Part shown: one piece after another, positions 7,662 through 15,008 of the stretch | Layout: every line of letters begins with the position of its first letter | Numbering within the stretch: position 1 is the first letter of the stretch | Assembly: GCA_024690445.1 (NCBI GenBank) | Contig: JAILPD010000012.1 | Coordinates: 1-18,920, forward strand | Length of the DNA stretch: 18,920 nucleotides | Direction: 5' to 3' | Source of the DNA: Acholeplasmatales bacterium | GTDB taxonomy: Bacteria; Bacillota_I; Bacilli_A; Acholeplasmatales; Anaeroplasmataceae | The notes under the pieces: model-generated | Told to the model about the DNA's origin: nothing | What the model saw: only the letters and a program-made list of their open reading frames with translations | The model's database searches: none | Program-made: the position numbers and the translations under genes

Positions 7662-8207
7662 ATGAATTTTATTTTAATTAAAAATAATAATTATAAAAAT
7701 GAAATATTTGAAATGCTTAAATCATTTATTTCTAAAATTGAAATAAAAGAAGAAAATGATTATGTTTTAATTAGACATGATTATGATAATAAGCTTGATA
7801 TCATAAGAAGTATTGAAACATTATCTAGTGATTTAATGTATGCAATATGCGCTTATGTTTCATCATATCCTTTTGATGAAGAGCGTGAGATGGAAATCAT
7901 TAAGCCTTTAATGGAAAATGTTATTTCAGATATTTATGATTTTAAAAAATTAATTATTAGTAATGAAAATAAAATTAATGATAAATCAAAAATATTAAAT
8001 TTTATATTAAAGGGTACTGGAATAGATAGTGGCTTTATTAGAGATTTTTGTGATTCAAATTTAAATGTATCTAAAGCTTCTAAAGCTCTATATCTACATA
8101 GAAATACTACTATATATAAAATTAATAGATTAATTGAAATTAAAGATTTTGATTTAAGAATATTTAAAGATGCATACATTTTATATTCTTTATTAGATAT
8201 TAAGTAA
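7662..8207 (+). CDS. Short PucR/CdaR-type helix-turn-helix protein
   Basis: In this 181-residue cytoplasmic protein, the C-terminal part (about 126-178) matches the HTH domain that closes PucR/CdaR-family regulators. A short helix before the turn (FCDSNLNVSKASKAL) is followed by the recognition segment LHRNTTIYKINRL and the IKDFDLRIFKDAYILYSLL cap. The N-terminal 120 residues are too short for the usual PucR sensor and GGDEF-like modules, show no recognised ligand domain and may dimerise. It starts nine bases after the RDD gene stop with AAAGGTGG at 7651-7658, so it is the third gene of the thiI operon. DNA binding is inferred from family resemblance; the target is unknown. Candidates are its own operon or the sugar ATPase gene beginning 75 bases downstream. 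Confidence 0.75.
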   Translation: MNFILIKNNNYKNEIFEMLKSFISKIEIKEENDYVLIRHDYDNKLDIIRSIETLSSDLMYAICAYVSSYPFDEEREMEIIKPLMENVISDIYDFKKLIISNENKINDKSKILNFILKGTGIDSGFIRDFCDSNLNVSKASKALYLHRNTTIYKINRLIEIKDFDLRIFKDAYILYSLLDIK

Positions 8208-8227
8208 TTTTTGTGCAATTTGTACAA

Positions 8228-8256
8228 TTGATATAACGCTTTCAATAATGTAAAAT
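8228..8256 (+). promoter_or_regulatory. Promoter of the sugar-ABC ATPase gene
   Basis: TTGATA (8228-8233), 17 bases and TAAAAT (8251-8256), each one mismatch from consensus. Just upstream is the 8-bp palindrome TTGTACAA (8220-8227). AAGGAGG at 8270-8275 is a strong ribosome site. Confidence 0.75.
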
Positions 8257-8282
8257 ATAAAAGAATTATAAGGAGGCTATTT

Positions 8283-9449
8283 ATGGCTATTGAATTAAAA
8301 CATATTGACAAAGTATATCCTAATGGAGTCCAAGCTGTATTCGATTTCAATTTACATATCGATGATCAGGAATTCATTATTTTCGTAGGACCTTCAGGAT
8401 GTGGTAAATCTACAACACTTCGTATGGTTGCAGGTCTTGAAGATATTACAAGAGGACAATTAATTATTAATGATAAGGTTATGAACGATGTTCGTCCAAG
8501 AGACCGTGGTATCGCAATGGTATTCCAGTCTTATGCCTTATACCCACATATGACAGTTTACAACAACATGGCTTTCGCATTACAAATCAGACGTATGAAC
8601 CGTGATGAAATCAATAAGCGTGTTGCAGAAGCTGCAAAAATCTTAGGTCTTGAACCATTCCTAAATCGTTATCCAAGACAATTATCAGGTGGTCAAAACC
8701 AACGTGTTGCATTAGGTCGTGCAATCGTTCAACAAGCTCCAGTATTCTTACTTGACGAGCCTTTATCAAACCTAGACGCAAAGCTACGTGTAACAATGCG
8801 TGGTGAGTTAACTAAGCTTCATAAGAGACTTGGTTGTACAACTATTTACGTTACACATGACCAAATCGAAGCCATGACAATGGCATCTAGAATCGTTGTT
8901 ATGAAGGATGGTCGTATCCAACAAGTTGGTACTCCAAAAGAAGTATATGCACATCCAGCTAACGTATTCGTAGGTGGATTCATCGGAACACCTCCAATGA
9001 ACTTCATCCATGGTCATTTAAAGGATGATGGTACATTTATTACATCTAAAGAAAATTATTCATTAAAATTACCTGAAGGCAAGCTTAAGGTTGCAAGAGA
9101 GCTTGGTTATGAAAACCGCGATATTATCTTAGGTATCCGTCCGGAAGATATTTATGATGATCAAAATCCAGAAATGTTCCAAGTATGGCCACAAGGCGTT
9201 GTTGATATTACAGTTGAAATGTCAGAAATGCTTGGTGCTGAAACTAACATTTATACATACCTTGATGGTGATGCAATCATCGCTTCAGTTCATTCTCGTG
9301 ATGACCTTGCACCAGATCAACCTTTAAAGCTTGTTCTTGACCTTAACCATATCCATCTATTCGATGAAGAAACAGAAGAAGTTATTGATGAAAATATGTT
9401 AAAGAAAGCTCAAGAAGCTCATAAAGCTCCAGATGAGGATGAAGAATAA
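8283..9449 (+). CDS. Carbohydrate ABC transporter ATP-binding protein (MsmX/MsmK/UgpC type)
   Basis: This 388-residue ATPase energises sugar-uptake ABC transporters at the inner face of the membrane. Walker A is GPSGCGKST (36-44), Q-loop Gln82, signature LSGGQ (134-138), Walker B VFLLDEP (154-160) and H-loop His192. The QxGTPxEVYxxPxNxFVxxFIG stretch leading into a C-terminal OB/TOBE regulatory domain (about 240-375) is diagnostic of the MalK/UgpC/MsmX family. The residue after LSGGQ is Asn where most relatives have Arg. There are no permease or binding-protein genes beside it. It is therefore probably a shared ATPase serving several distant sugar permeases, as MsmX and MsmK do in Bacillus and Streptococcus. 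The many C-ending codons suggest strong expression. It has its own promoter and terminator. Confidence 0.95.
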   Translation: MAIELKHIDKVYPNGVQAVFDFNLHIDDQEFIIFVGPSGCGKSTTLRMVAGLEDITRGQLIINDKVMNDVRPRDRGIAMVFQSYALYPHMTVYNNMAFALQIRRMNRDEINKRVAEAAKILGLEPFLNRYPRQLSGGQNQRVALGRAIVQQAPVFLLDEPLSNLDAKLRVTMRGELTKLHKRLGCTTIYVTHDQIEAMTMASRIVVMKDGRIQQVGTPKEVYAHPANVFVGGFIGTPPMNFIHGHLKDDGTFITSKENYSLKLPEGKLKVARELGYENRDIILGIRPEDIYDDQNPEMFQVWPQGVVDITVEMSEMLGAETNIYTYLDGDAIIASVHSRDDLAPDQPLKLVLDLNHIHLFDEETEEVIDENMLKKAQEAHKAPDEDEE

Positions 9450-9458
9450 TAACAATAC

Positions 9459-9490
9459 AAAAAGCGTCTAAATGACGCTTTTTATTTTTA
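9459..9490 (+). terminator. Terminator of the sugar-ABC ATPase gene
   Basis: Perfect 10-bp stem (AAAAAGCGTC at 9459-9468, GACGCTTTTT at 9474-9483) with loop TAAAT, followed by ATTTTTA. Confidence 0.93.
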
Positions 9491-9500
9491 ATTTTCGAAA

Positions 9501-9572
9501 ATGCGACAAATGTCCCGTTATTTTGTCATGTAGTGTCGTTGAATCGTAGTTTTTTTCATGCGATAATTATCC
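9501..9572 (+). promoter_or_regulatory. Promoter and possible operator of the SGNH lipoprotein gene
   Basis: TTGAAT (9539-9544), 17 bases and GATAAT (9562-9567) preceded by TGC give an extended -10 promoter, with mRNA start near 9574. ATGCGACAAATGTCC at 9501-9515 recurs as ATGCGATAATTATCC at 9558-9572 (12 of 15 identical), the second copy covering the -10. GACAAA (9505-9510) can also pair with TTTGTC (9522-9527). These look like regulator half-sites, but no regulator is identified. Confidence 0.5.
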
Positions 9573-9598
9573 AAATTATTTTTAAGGAGATTATAAAA

Positions 9599-11623
9599 AT
9601 GAAGAAAATTATTTCAATGACCCTTGGTCTTTCGTTACTATTAGCTTTAGCTTCGTGTGGTAAAGAAAAAGAAGATAAAAAAGATATTACATCTTCTGAT
9701 ATTATCACATCGACAGAAACAAGTACTTCAACTGAAACTAGTACTTCTAGTAAGCAAACAAGTACAAGCACATCAACATCAGCAAGTACAAGTACGTCAA
9801 AATCAACAAGTACAAGTACATCAACATCAACTTCAACAAATACAAGTACAAGTACATCAGCATCAACAAGTACAAGCACATCAACATCAGCAAGTACAAG
9901 CACATCAACATCAACAAGTACAAGTACGTCAACATCAACTTCAACAAGTACAAGTACGTCAACATCAACTTCAATAAATACAAGTACATCAACATCAACT
10001 TCAACAAATACAAGTACATCAACATCAACTTCAACAAATACAAGCACATCAACATCAACTACAACATCATCTGTTGGCCCTGTAGATTTAGTTGATACTA
10101 CTATATTTGTTGTAGGTGATTCAACAGTATGTAGCTTTGCAGATACATATTTTTTACCAAGATATGGCTATGGAACACAAATTGGTAATTATTTAGATGA
10201 TCATGCGACAATTAATAATTTAGCATTATCAGGAAGATCATCAAAAAGTTATTTAGGAGATTCTCAATATACAACTTTAAAAACTAATATCAAAGAAGGC
10301 GATTATCTTGTTATTGGCTTTGGTCATAATGATGAAAAAGATGATGATCCAGCAAGATTCACTGCCCCTACATTAGATGCAAAAGAGACTGAAGGAACAT
10401 TCCAATGGTATTTATATGAAAAATATATTAAGCTTGCAGAAGATGCAGGTGCAACACCAATTCTTTGCACACCAATTGTTAGATTAAATTCTAATAATAA
10501 TTATGATGGCTCATCTGGACATGTAACAAGCTTCGGTGATTATTCAGAATGTATAAGAGATCTTGCAGAAGATACAGGCACAACATTAATTGATTTAACA
10601 GAAGCAACTAAAGAATTATATAAAGATAATTATTCATCTGCAAAATATTATCATGCAGTAACAGCAGGAAAATATGATACTGATGGTACAACTATCATTG
10701 CAAATGAAGCTACAATTGATAACACACATATTAATAAATATGGAGCAAAAGAGGTTGGATATTTATTTGCAACTGAACTTGAAAAAACATCTAATCCACT
10801 TGCAAATTATGTATTAGATGATATTTCAGCTCCTACATTTGATGTAGATTATTATGATGCAATAAATCAAAATTATAAAGTATTACCATATGCAGCTCAA
10901 GATTGGTCTAAATATAATGCAGATAGTAGATATGCAACTACATCTAAATCAAGTTTATATTATGATGGTAAAATTGCAGGATACGGCTTTGTAGGAACAG
11001 CCTTTGGTGATTTAGGTGGTGACCCTTTTGTTGATAATAGTGGCTATGTAGCAAAAGAAACTACAACTGGAACATATCAGGTTGGTACTACTAAGAAAAA
11101 AGGTAAATTAACACCAGCTTCTGATGGCTTTGCATATTTATTTGCACAGCTTGGTGCACAATATAATTTTGAATGTAGTGCAACATTAAAAGTAACAAGT
11201 GTGCTTTCTGAAGCAGATAGTAAAACTGCAGGCTTTGGCTTAATGTTAAGAGATGATTGCTATGCCCCTGTAAAGGATGCATCAATATTATCTAATTTTG
11301 TTGCAACAGGTATTTTAAATCAAGAAGGAAAATTATATGGCAATTGGTCAAGAGAAAATAGTGCATTAAAAATTAATGAATCAATAAGTAGCACAACATA
11401 TGCTTTAAATGATACTGCAGTTTGTAAAATAATTAGACTAGGTCAAAGATTTACATGCTCAGTTACATATAAAGGACAAACCTATACAAAAGAATATAAT
11501 GATTTTGATATTCAAGCAATTGATAATTCAAATCTTTATATTGGTATATTTTCAACTCGTGGAACAGTAGTAGAAACATCTAATTTAAGTCTTCAAATTA
11601 CTGGTATTTCACAAGGTGCATAA
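9599..11623 (+). CDS. Lipoprotein SGNH-hydrolase, CE12-like carbohydrate acetylesterase, on a Ser/Thr stalk
   Basis: The secreted lipoprotein has 674 residues, with signal peptide 1-19 and lipobox LASC (Cys20). Residues about 31-158 are a near-pure Ser/Thr repeat, a probable stalk through the wall. The SGNH catalytic domain (about 165-405) resembles rhamnogalacturonan/pectin acetylesterases. It has GDST with nucleophile Ser175, GRSS at 212-215, GHND with Asn244, and DNTH with Asp374 and His377. It should remove acetyl groups from plant polysaccharides at the cell surface. The C-terminal 240 residues have a beta-rich look (GFGLMLRDD, YIGIFSTRGTV), perhaps a carbohydrate-binding sandwich; I cannot name the family. 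The ATG at 9599 follows AAGGAG (9584-9589). The GTG at 9533 would place 22 residues before the signal peptide and lies upstream of the promoter, so I reject it. The substrate is an inference. Confidence 0.88.
   Translation: MKKIISMTLGLSLLLALASCGKEKEDKKDITSSDIITSTETSTSTETSTSSKQTSTSTSTSASTSTSKSTSTSTSTSTSTNTSTSTSASTSTSTSTSASTSTSTSTSTSTSTSTSTSTSTSTSTSINTSTSTSTSTNTSTSTSTSTNTSTSTSTTTSSVGPVDLVDTTIFVVGDSTVCSFADTYFLPRYGYGTQIGNYLDDHATINNLALSGRSSKSYLGDSQYTTLKTNIKEGDYLVIGFGHNDEKDDDPARFTAPTLDAKETEGTFQWYLYEKYIKLAEDAGATPILCTPIVRLNSNNNYDGSSGHVTSFGDYSECIRDLAEDTGTTLIDLTEATKELYKDNYSSAKYYHAVTAGKYDTDGTTIIANEATIDNTHINKYGAKEVGYLFATELEKTSNPLANYVLDDISAPTFDVDYYDAINQNYKVLPYAAQDWSKYNADSRYATTSKSSLYYDGKIAGYGFVGTAFGDLGGDPFVDNSGYVAKETTTGTYQVGTTKKKGKLTPASDGFAYLFAQLGAQYNFECSATLKVTSVLSEADSKTAGFGLMLRDDCYAPVKDASILSNFVATGILNQEGKLYGNWSRENSALKINESISSTTYALNDTAVCKIIRLGQRFTCSVTYKGQTYTKEYNDFDIQAIDNSNLYIGIFSTRGTVVETSNLSLQITGISQGA
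9709..10065 (+). repeat. In-frame Ser/Thr repeat, 6-bp base with 30-bp higher-order units
   Basis: The tract is built of alternating Ser and Thr codons (ACA AGT, ACA TCA). From 9931 to 10050 there are four consecutive 30-bp units (9931-9960, 9961-9990, 9991-10020 and 10021-10050) differing at only a few positions. A partial fifth follows, and less regular copies lie to the left. Each unit codes ten residues. All periods are multiples of three, so length changes keep the frame. The long open frames on the other strand are a by-product of this repeat. Confidence 0.92.
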
Positions 11624-11639
11624 TTTATAATTATGATTT

Positions 11640-11676
11640 AAATGACACATCAAAAAATGGTGTGTCATTTTTAAAT
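11640..11676 (+). terminator. Terminator of the SGNH lipoprotein gene
   Basis: A 12-bp stem with one G-T pair (11640-11651 with 11659-11670) and loop AAAAAAT, followed by TTAAATT. It lies 17 bases after the stop codon. Confidence 0.88.
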
Positions 11677-11678
11677 TA

Positions 11679-11736
11679 TGTGTAAATGTGTAAATTTCAA
11701 AATATTCGTGTAAAAAGGTTCAAAATGTGTTAAAAT
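11679..11736 (+). promoter_or_regulatory. Promoter of the ABC/FtsX-galE operon with GTGTAAA direct repeats
   Basis: TGTTAAAAT at 11728-11736 is a good extended -10 with a weak -35. Upstream, TGTGTAAA is tandemly repeated at 11679-11686 and 11687-11694. GTGTAAA recurs at 11708-11714, and a related GTGTTAAA at 11727-11734 overlaps the -10. The repeats could bind an activator or repressor, or may be chance in AT-rich DNA. The ribosome site AAAGGAG is at 11757-11763. Confidence 0.5.
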
Positions 11737-11770
11737 TGTTTCGTATGTTTTCTTTGAAAGGAGTTATTTT

Positions 11771-14700
11771 ATGCTTAAGCTAGATAAAATTACTAAAGAT
11801 TACCAAGTTGCTGATCAAAAGGTACAAGCCCTTAAGGGTATAAATCTTTGTTTTAGAAAGAATGAATTTGTATCTATTTTAGGCCCTTCAGGCTGTGGTA
11901 AGACAACTTTATTAAATATTATTGGAGGTCTTGATAAATATACATCAGGTGACCTTGGAATTAATGGTGTTTCAACAAAAGAATTTAAAGATAGAGATTG
12001 GGATGTATATCGTAATCATAGAATTGGTTTTATTTTCCAAAGCTATAATTTAATTCCTCATCAAACAATTTTAGGTAATGTTGAGCTTGCGTTAACTATT
12101 TCTGGTGTTTCTAAAGCTGAAAGAACAAGAAGAGCTAAAGAAGCATTAGATAAGGTAGGCTTAAAGGATCAATATAAAAAGAAACAAAATCAATTATCAG
12201 GTGGTCAATGCCAAAGAGTTGCAATCGCACGTGCTTTAGTAAATGAGCCTGAAATCTTACTTGCAGATGAGCCTACAGGAGCCCTCGATACTGAAACAAG
12301 TATCCAAATCATGGAGCTTATTAAGGAAATCGCAAAAGATAGATTAGTAATCATGGTTACACATAACCCTGATTTAGCTTATCAATATTCAAATCGTATC
12401 ATTAAATTATTAGATGGTAATGTTATTGATGATTCAAATCCTTTCTCATTTGAAGATGAAGCAGCCGAAATTAAGGCATTAAAGGCTGCAGATATCGAAC
12501 AAGAAAAAGAAGAAATTTCTAAAATTGAAGCTGAATATGCTTTAAGTGAAGAAGATCAAAAGGATAAAGAAAAGGTTATAGCTAATAATAAGAAAAAGGA
12601 AGCTGCAGTTAAAAAATATAAAAAAGAAAAAGCTTCTAAAGAAAAAGCTAAAATGAGCTGGTTTACATCTTTAATGCTATCAGCTAAGAATTTATGGTCT
12701 AAGCGTAAAAGAACAATCATGGTTGGTGTTGCAGGCTCAATTGGTATTATTGGTATTGCATCAGTATTAGCTGTATCAACAGGTGTAAGAGATTATATCG
12801 ATAATTTACAAGAAGATATGTTATCTGGTAACCCTATTTCAATTGAAAAGACAGCTTATGATTATTCATTATTATTAGGCGATGCCTCAATGAGTGAAAT
12901 TAAGAAGGCTACCCAAAAGGAAGGTCTTGTTAATACAAGACAAATCTTAGATTTCTTAATTAGTAATAAAGATATTCTAGAAAGCTTAGTTCATACAAAT
13001 AATATTTCAAAGGATTATGTTGATTATGTTAAATCAATGCCAAAGGAATATTATTCTGATATTAAATTAAATTATGGTATTGATATTTCAAAAAGCTTAT
13101 TTACACAATTTAATACTATATCAGATGATTTTGCAGCATATGATGATAACGGAAATAAAGATGAAGCAAGAACAGCTACAATTAAAGCTGATTTAGAGCA
13201 TTTAAATGGCTACATTTCACTTCAAGCTATTAATTCAGCTTATGCAAATGCAATAACATATATTGTAAAAGATGAAAAGAAAAATGAATATAAATATGAA
13301 AAATATTCAGATGTTATTACAGGTATTTCAAATCCTGTAACACAAAGCTTAACTAATAATGATTATATTTTAGAGCAATATGATCTTGTTGCAGGTAATA
13401 TGCCTTCAAAAGCAACAGACCTATTAGTTGTATTAAATTCAGATCAATCATTAAATGACCTTGCTTTAGCTCAATTAGGATATTATGCTGAATCACAATT
13501 TTATGATTTAATCGAAAAATCATTAGCTCCTAATTATCAAGCTGAACCAAAATTATCATTTACATTTGATGAAATAATGGATAAATCATTTACTTGGTAT
13601 CCAAATAATGTTATTTATAAGCAAGATGAATCTACAACTAAATATCGTTATAGACAAGATCAATTAGGTGATGCTGAGGTATTACCTGCATCAACTGATT
13701 TAAAGAGCTTTAATGTAGAAGATATTTCACCAAATAAGGGTGTTGAGCTTAAAATATCTGGTATTGTTAAATTAAAGAAAAATGTTTCTTATGGTTCATT
13801 AAAATCTGGTATTTTATATCAAGAAGATTTTGCAAGATATATTACTTTAGCAAATTCTAATAGTGAAATTGGTCAATTAGCTAAAATAATTACTGAGATG
13901 ACTTTAGAACAAATTAATGCAATATTAGCTGAAATGGGTCAAGAGCCATTAGATGAAGATAAATTTAATATGTTTAAAGCAATGCTTAAGGAAGGTGGCG
14001 TTGTTTCAACACTTAATTTTGATTGGGATCAAACACTTACTGCAGGAACTGAATTACCTGATGGTTATTTCACATTAGAGCCTGGTACTAAGGGTGTATA
14101 TATTAAGGTTGAACCTGGTACAATTGCACAAGCTGATATTAAATATTATAAAGCTACATATTCTGGTATAACTTATGATTTTGAATATGCTTGGTTAAGA
14201 TTTGAAGAAGAAAAGCTTGTTGATTATCGTGTAGATAAGACACTTTTACCTTTAAAGCCTTCAACAGATATTGGAACTGCGATGATGAGCTTCTTTGGTG
14301 GTGGTGGATCTAGTACAAATTCAAATATGTATAATATTTCATCATCAGCATTAGGCTTACAGCAAACTCCAACATCAGTTCATATTTATCCTACAAATTT
14401 CTCTTATAAGGATAAGGTAACATCTTATCTTGATAAGTGGAATGAAGAAGAAAAAGTTACTGTAAATGATTTCAATAGCTTCTATGAAGCAACAGGAGAA
14501 ACAAGAGAAGTAACTCCTGATACAGAAAATAATGGTGAAGTTCAATATACAGATTCAGTTGGATTAATTATTAGCTTAATTAATACAATGATTAATATTA
14601 TTACCTATGCATTAATTGCATTTACTGCATTATCATTAGTTGTATCATGTGTAATGATTGCAATCATCACATATGTATCTGTAATGGAGCGTGTAAAAGA

Positions 14701-15007
14701 AATTGGTGTTATTAGATCACTTGGTGGTAGAAAGAAAGATGTATCTCATCTATTTAATGCTGAAACATTCATAATTGGTCTTGTTTCTGGTATAATAGGT
14801 ATAGCAGTTACTGGTATATTGGCATTAATTGCAAATATTATTGTTACTCAAGCATCTGATGGTGCAGTTACAGTTATTGCAAATTTAAACTGGAAGATTA
14901 TATTATCAATGATTCTATTATCATTAATATTAACAGTATTATCTGGTTTAATTCCATCAAGATCTGCAGCAAGACAAGACCCAGTTAACGCATTAAGGAG
15001 CGAATAA
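11771..15007 (+). CDS. Fused ABC ATPase/FtsX-type permease (MacB/LolCDE-like export or mechanotransmission family)
   Basis: One polypeptide of 1078 residues. The ATPase occupies about 1-225: Walker A GPSGCGKT (38-45), Gln90, LSGGQ (142-146), Walker B ILLADEP (162-168) and His198. A highly charged Lys/Glu region (about 228-295), probably coiled coil, links it to the first membrane helix (about 314-336). A large extracytoplasmic domain follows (about 340-930), with a glycine-serine patch (SFFGGGGSST). The C-terminal FtsX core has three helices (about 937-970, 1000-1025 and 1042-1062), the MERVKEIGVIRSLGGRKKDV coupling segment and the usual end PSRSAARQDPVNALRSE. Such ATPase-first fusions are known in Firmicutes. 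Related proteins export peptides or lipoproteins, or drive cell-wall enzymes; the substrate here is unknown. AAAGGAG at 11757-11763 sets the start. It forms an operon with galE, one base apart. Confidence 0.9.
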   Translation: MLKLDKITKDYQVADQKVQALKGINLCFRKNEFVSILGPSGCGKTTLLNIIGGLDKYTSGDLGINGVSTKEFKDRDWDVYRNHRIGFIFQSYNLIPHQTILGNVELALTISGVSKAERTRRAKEALDKVGLKDQYKKKQNQLSGGQCQRVAIARALVNEPEILLADEPTGALDTETSIQIMELIKEIAKDRLVIMVTHNPDLAYQYSNRIIKLLDGNVIDDSNPFSFEDEAAEIKALKAADIEQEKEEISKIEAEYALSEEDQKDKEKVIANNKKKEAAVKKYKKEKASKEKAKMSWFTSLMLSAKNLWSKRKRTIMVGVAGSIGIIGIASVLAVSTGVRDYIDNLQEDMLSGNPISIEKTAYDYSLLLGDASMSEIKKATQKEGLVNTRQILDFLISNKDILESLVHTNNISKDYVDYVKSMPKEYYSDIKLNYGIDISKSLFTQFNTISDDFAAYDDNGNKDEARTATIKADLEHLNGYISLQAINSAYANAITYIVKDEKKNEYKYEKYSDVITGISNPVTQSLTNNDYILEQYDLVAGNMPSKATDLLVVLNSDQSLNDLALAQLGYYAESQFYDLIEKSLAPNYQAEPKLSFTFDEIMDKSFTWYPNNVIYKQDESTTKYRYRQDQLGDAEVLPASTDLKSFNVEDISPNKGVELKISGIVKLKKNVSYGSLKSGILYQEDFARYITLANSNSEIGQLAKIITEMTLEQINAILAEMGQEPLDEDKFNMFKAMLKEGGVVSTLNFDWDQTLTAGTELPDGYFTLEPGTKGVYIKVEPGTIAQADIKYYKATYSGITYDFEYAWLRFEEEKLVDYRVDKTLLPLKPSTDIGTAMMSFFGGGGSSTNSNMYNISSSALGLQQTPTSVHIYPTNFSYKDKVTSYLDKWNEEEKVTVNDFNSFYEATGETREVTPDTENNGEVQYTDSVGLIISLINTMINIITYALIAFTALSLVVSCVMIAIITYVSVMERVKEIGVIRSLGGRKKDVSHLFNAETFIIGLVSGIIGIAVTGILALIANIIVTQASDGAVTVIANLNWKIILSMILLSLILTVLSGLIPSRSAARQDPVNALRSE

Positions 15008-15008
15008 G

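Noticed and set aside
8220..8227. TTGTACAA palindrome before the ABC ATPase promoter as an operator
   Set aside because: Eight bases without extension is expected by chance in AT-rich gaps. I mention it only under the promoter.
7934..8350. 138-codon minus-strand frame over the HTH gene and the following promoter
   Set aside because: It is antisense to a clear HTH domain, a promoter and the start of the ABC ATPase gene. Its composition is that of a shadow frame.
9533..9598. GTG start for the SGNH lipoprotein
   Set aside because: It would put 22 residues before a perfect signal peptide and lies upstream of the inferred transcription start. ATG 9599 has a well-placed AAGGAG.
9556..10058. Long open frames on the minus strand and in another plus frame across the Ser/Thr repeat
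   Set aside because: They are by-products of a stop-free short-period repeat. The proteins are meaningless repeats of Val/Leu/Asp or Gln/Val, with no ribosome site.
9709..10065. Repeat tract as a CRISPR array
   Set aside because: The units are adjacent with no unique spacers and keep the reading frame of a lipoprotein stalk.
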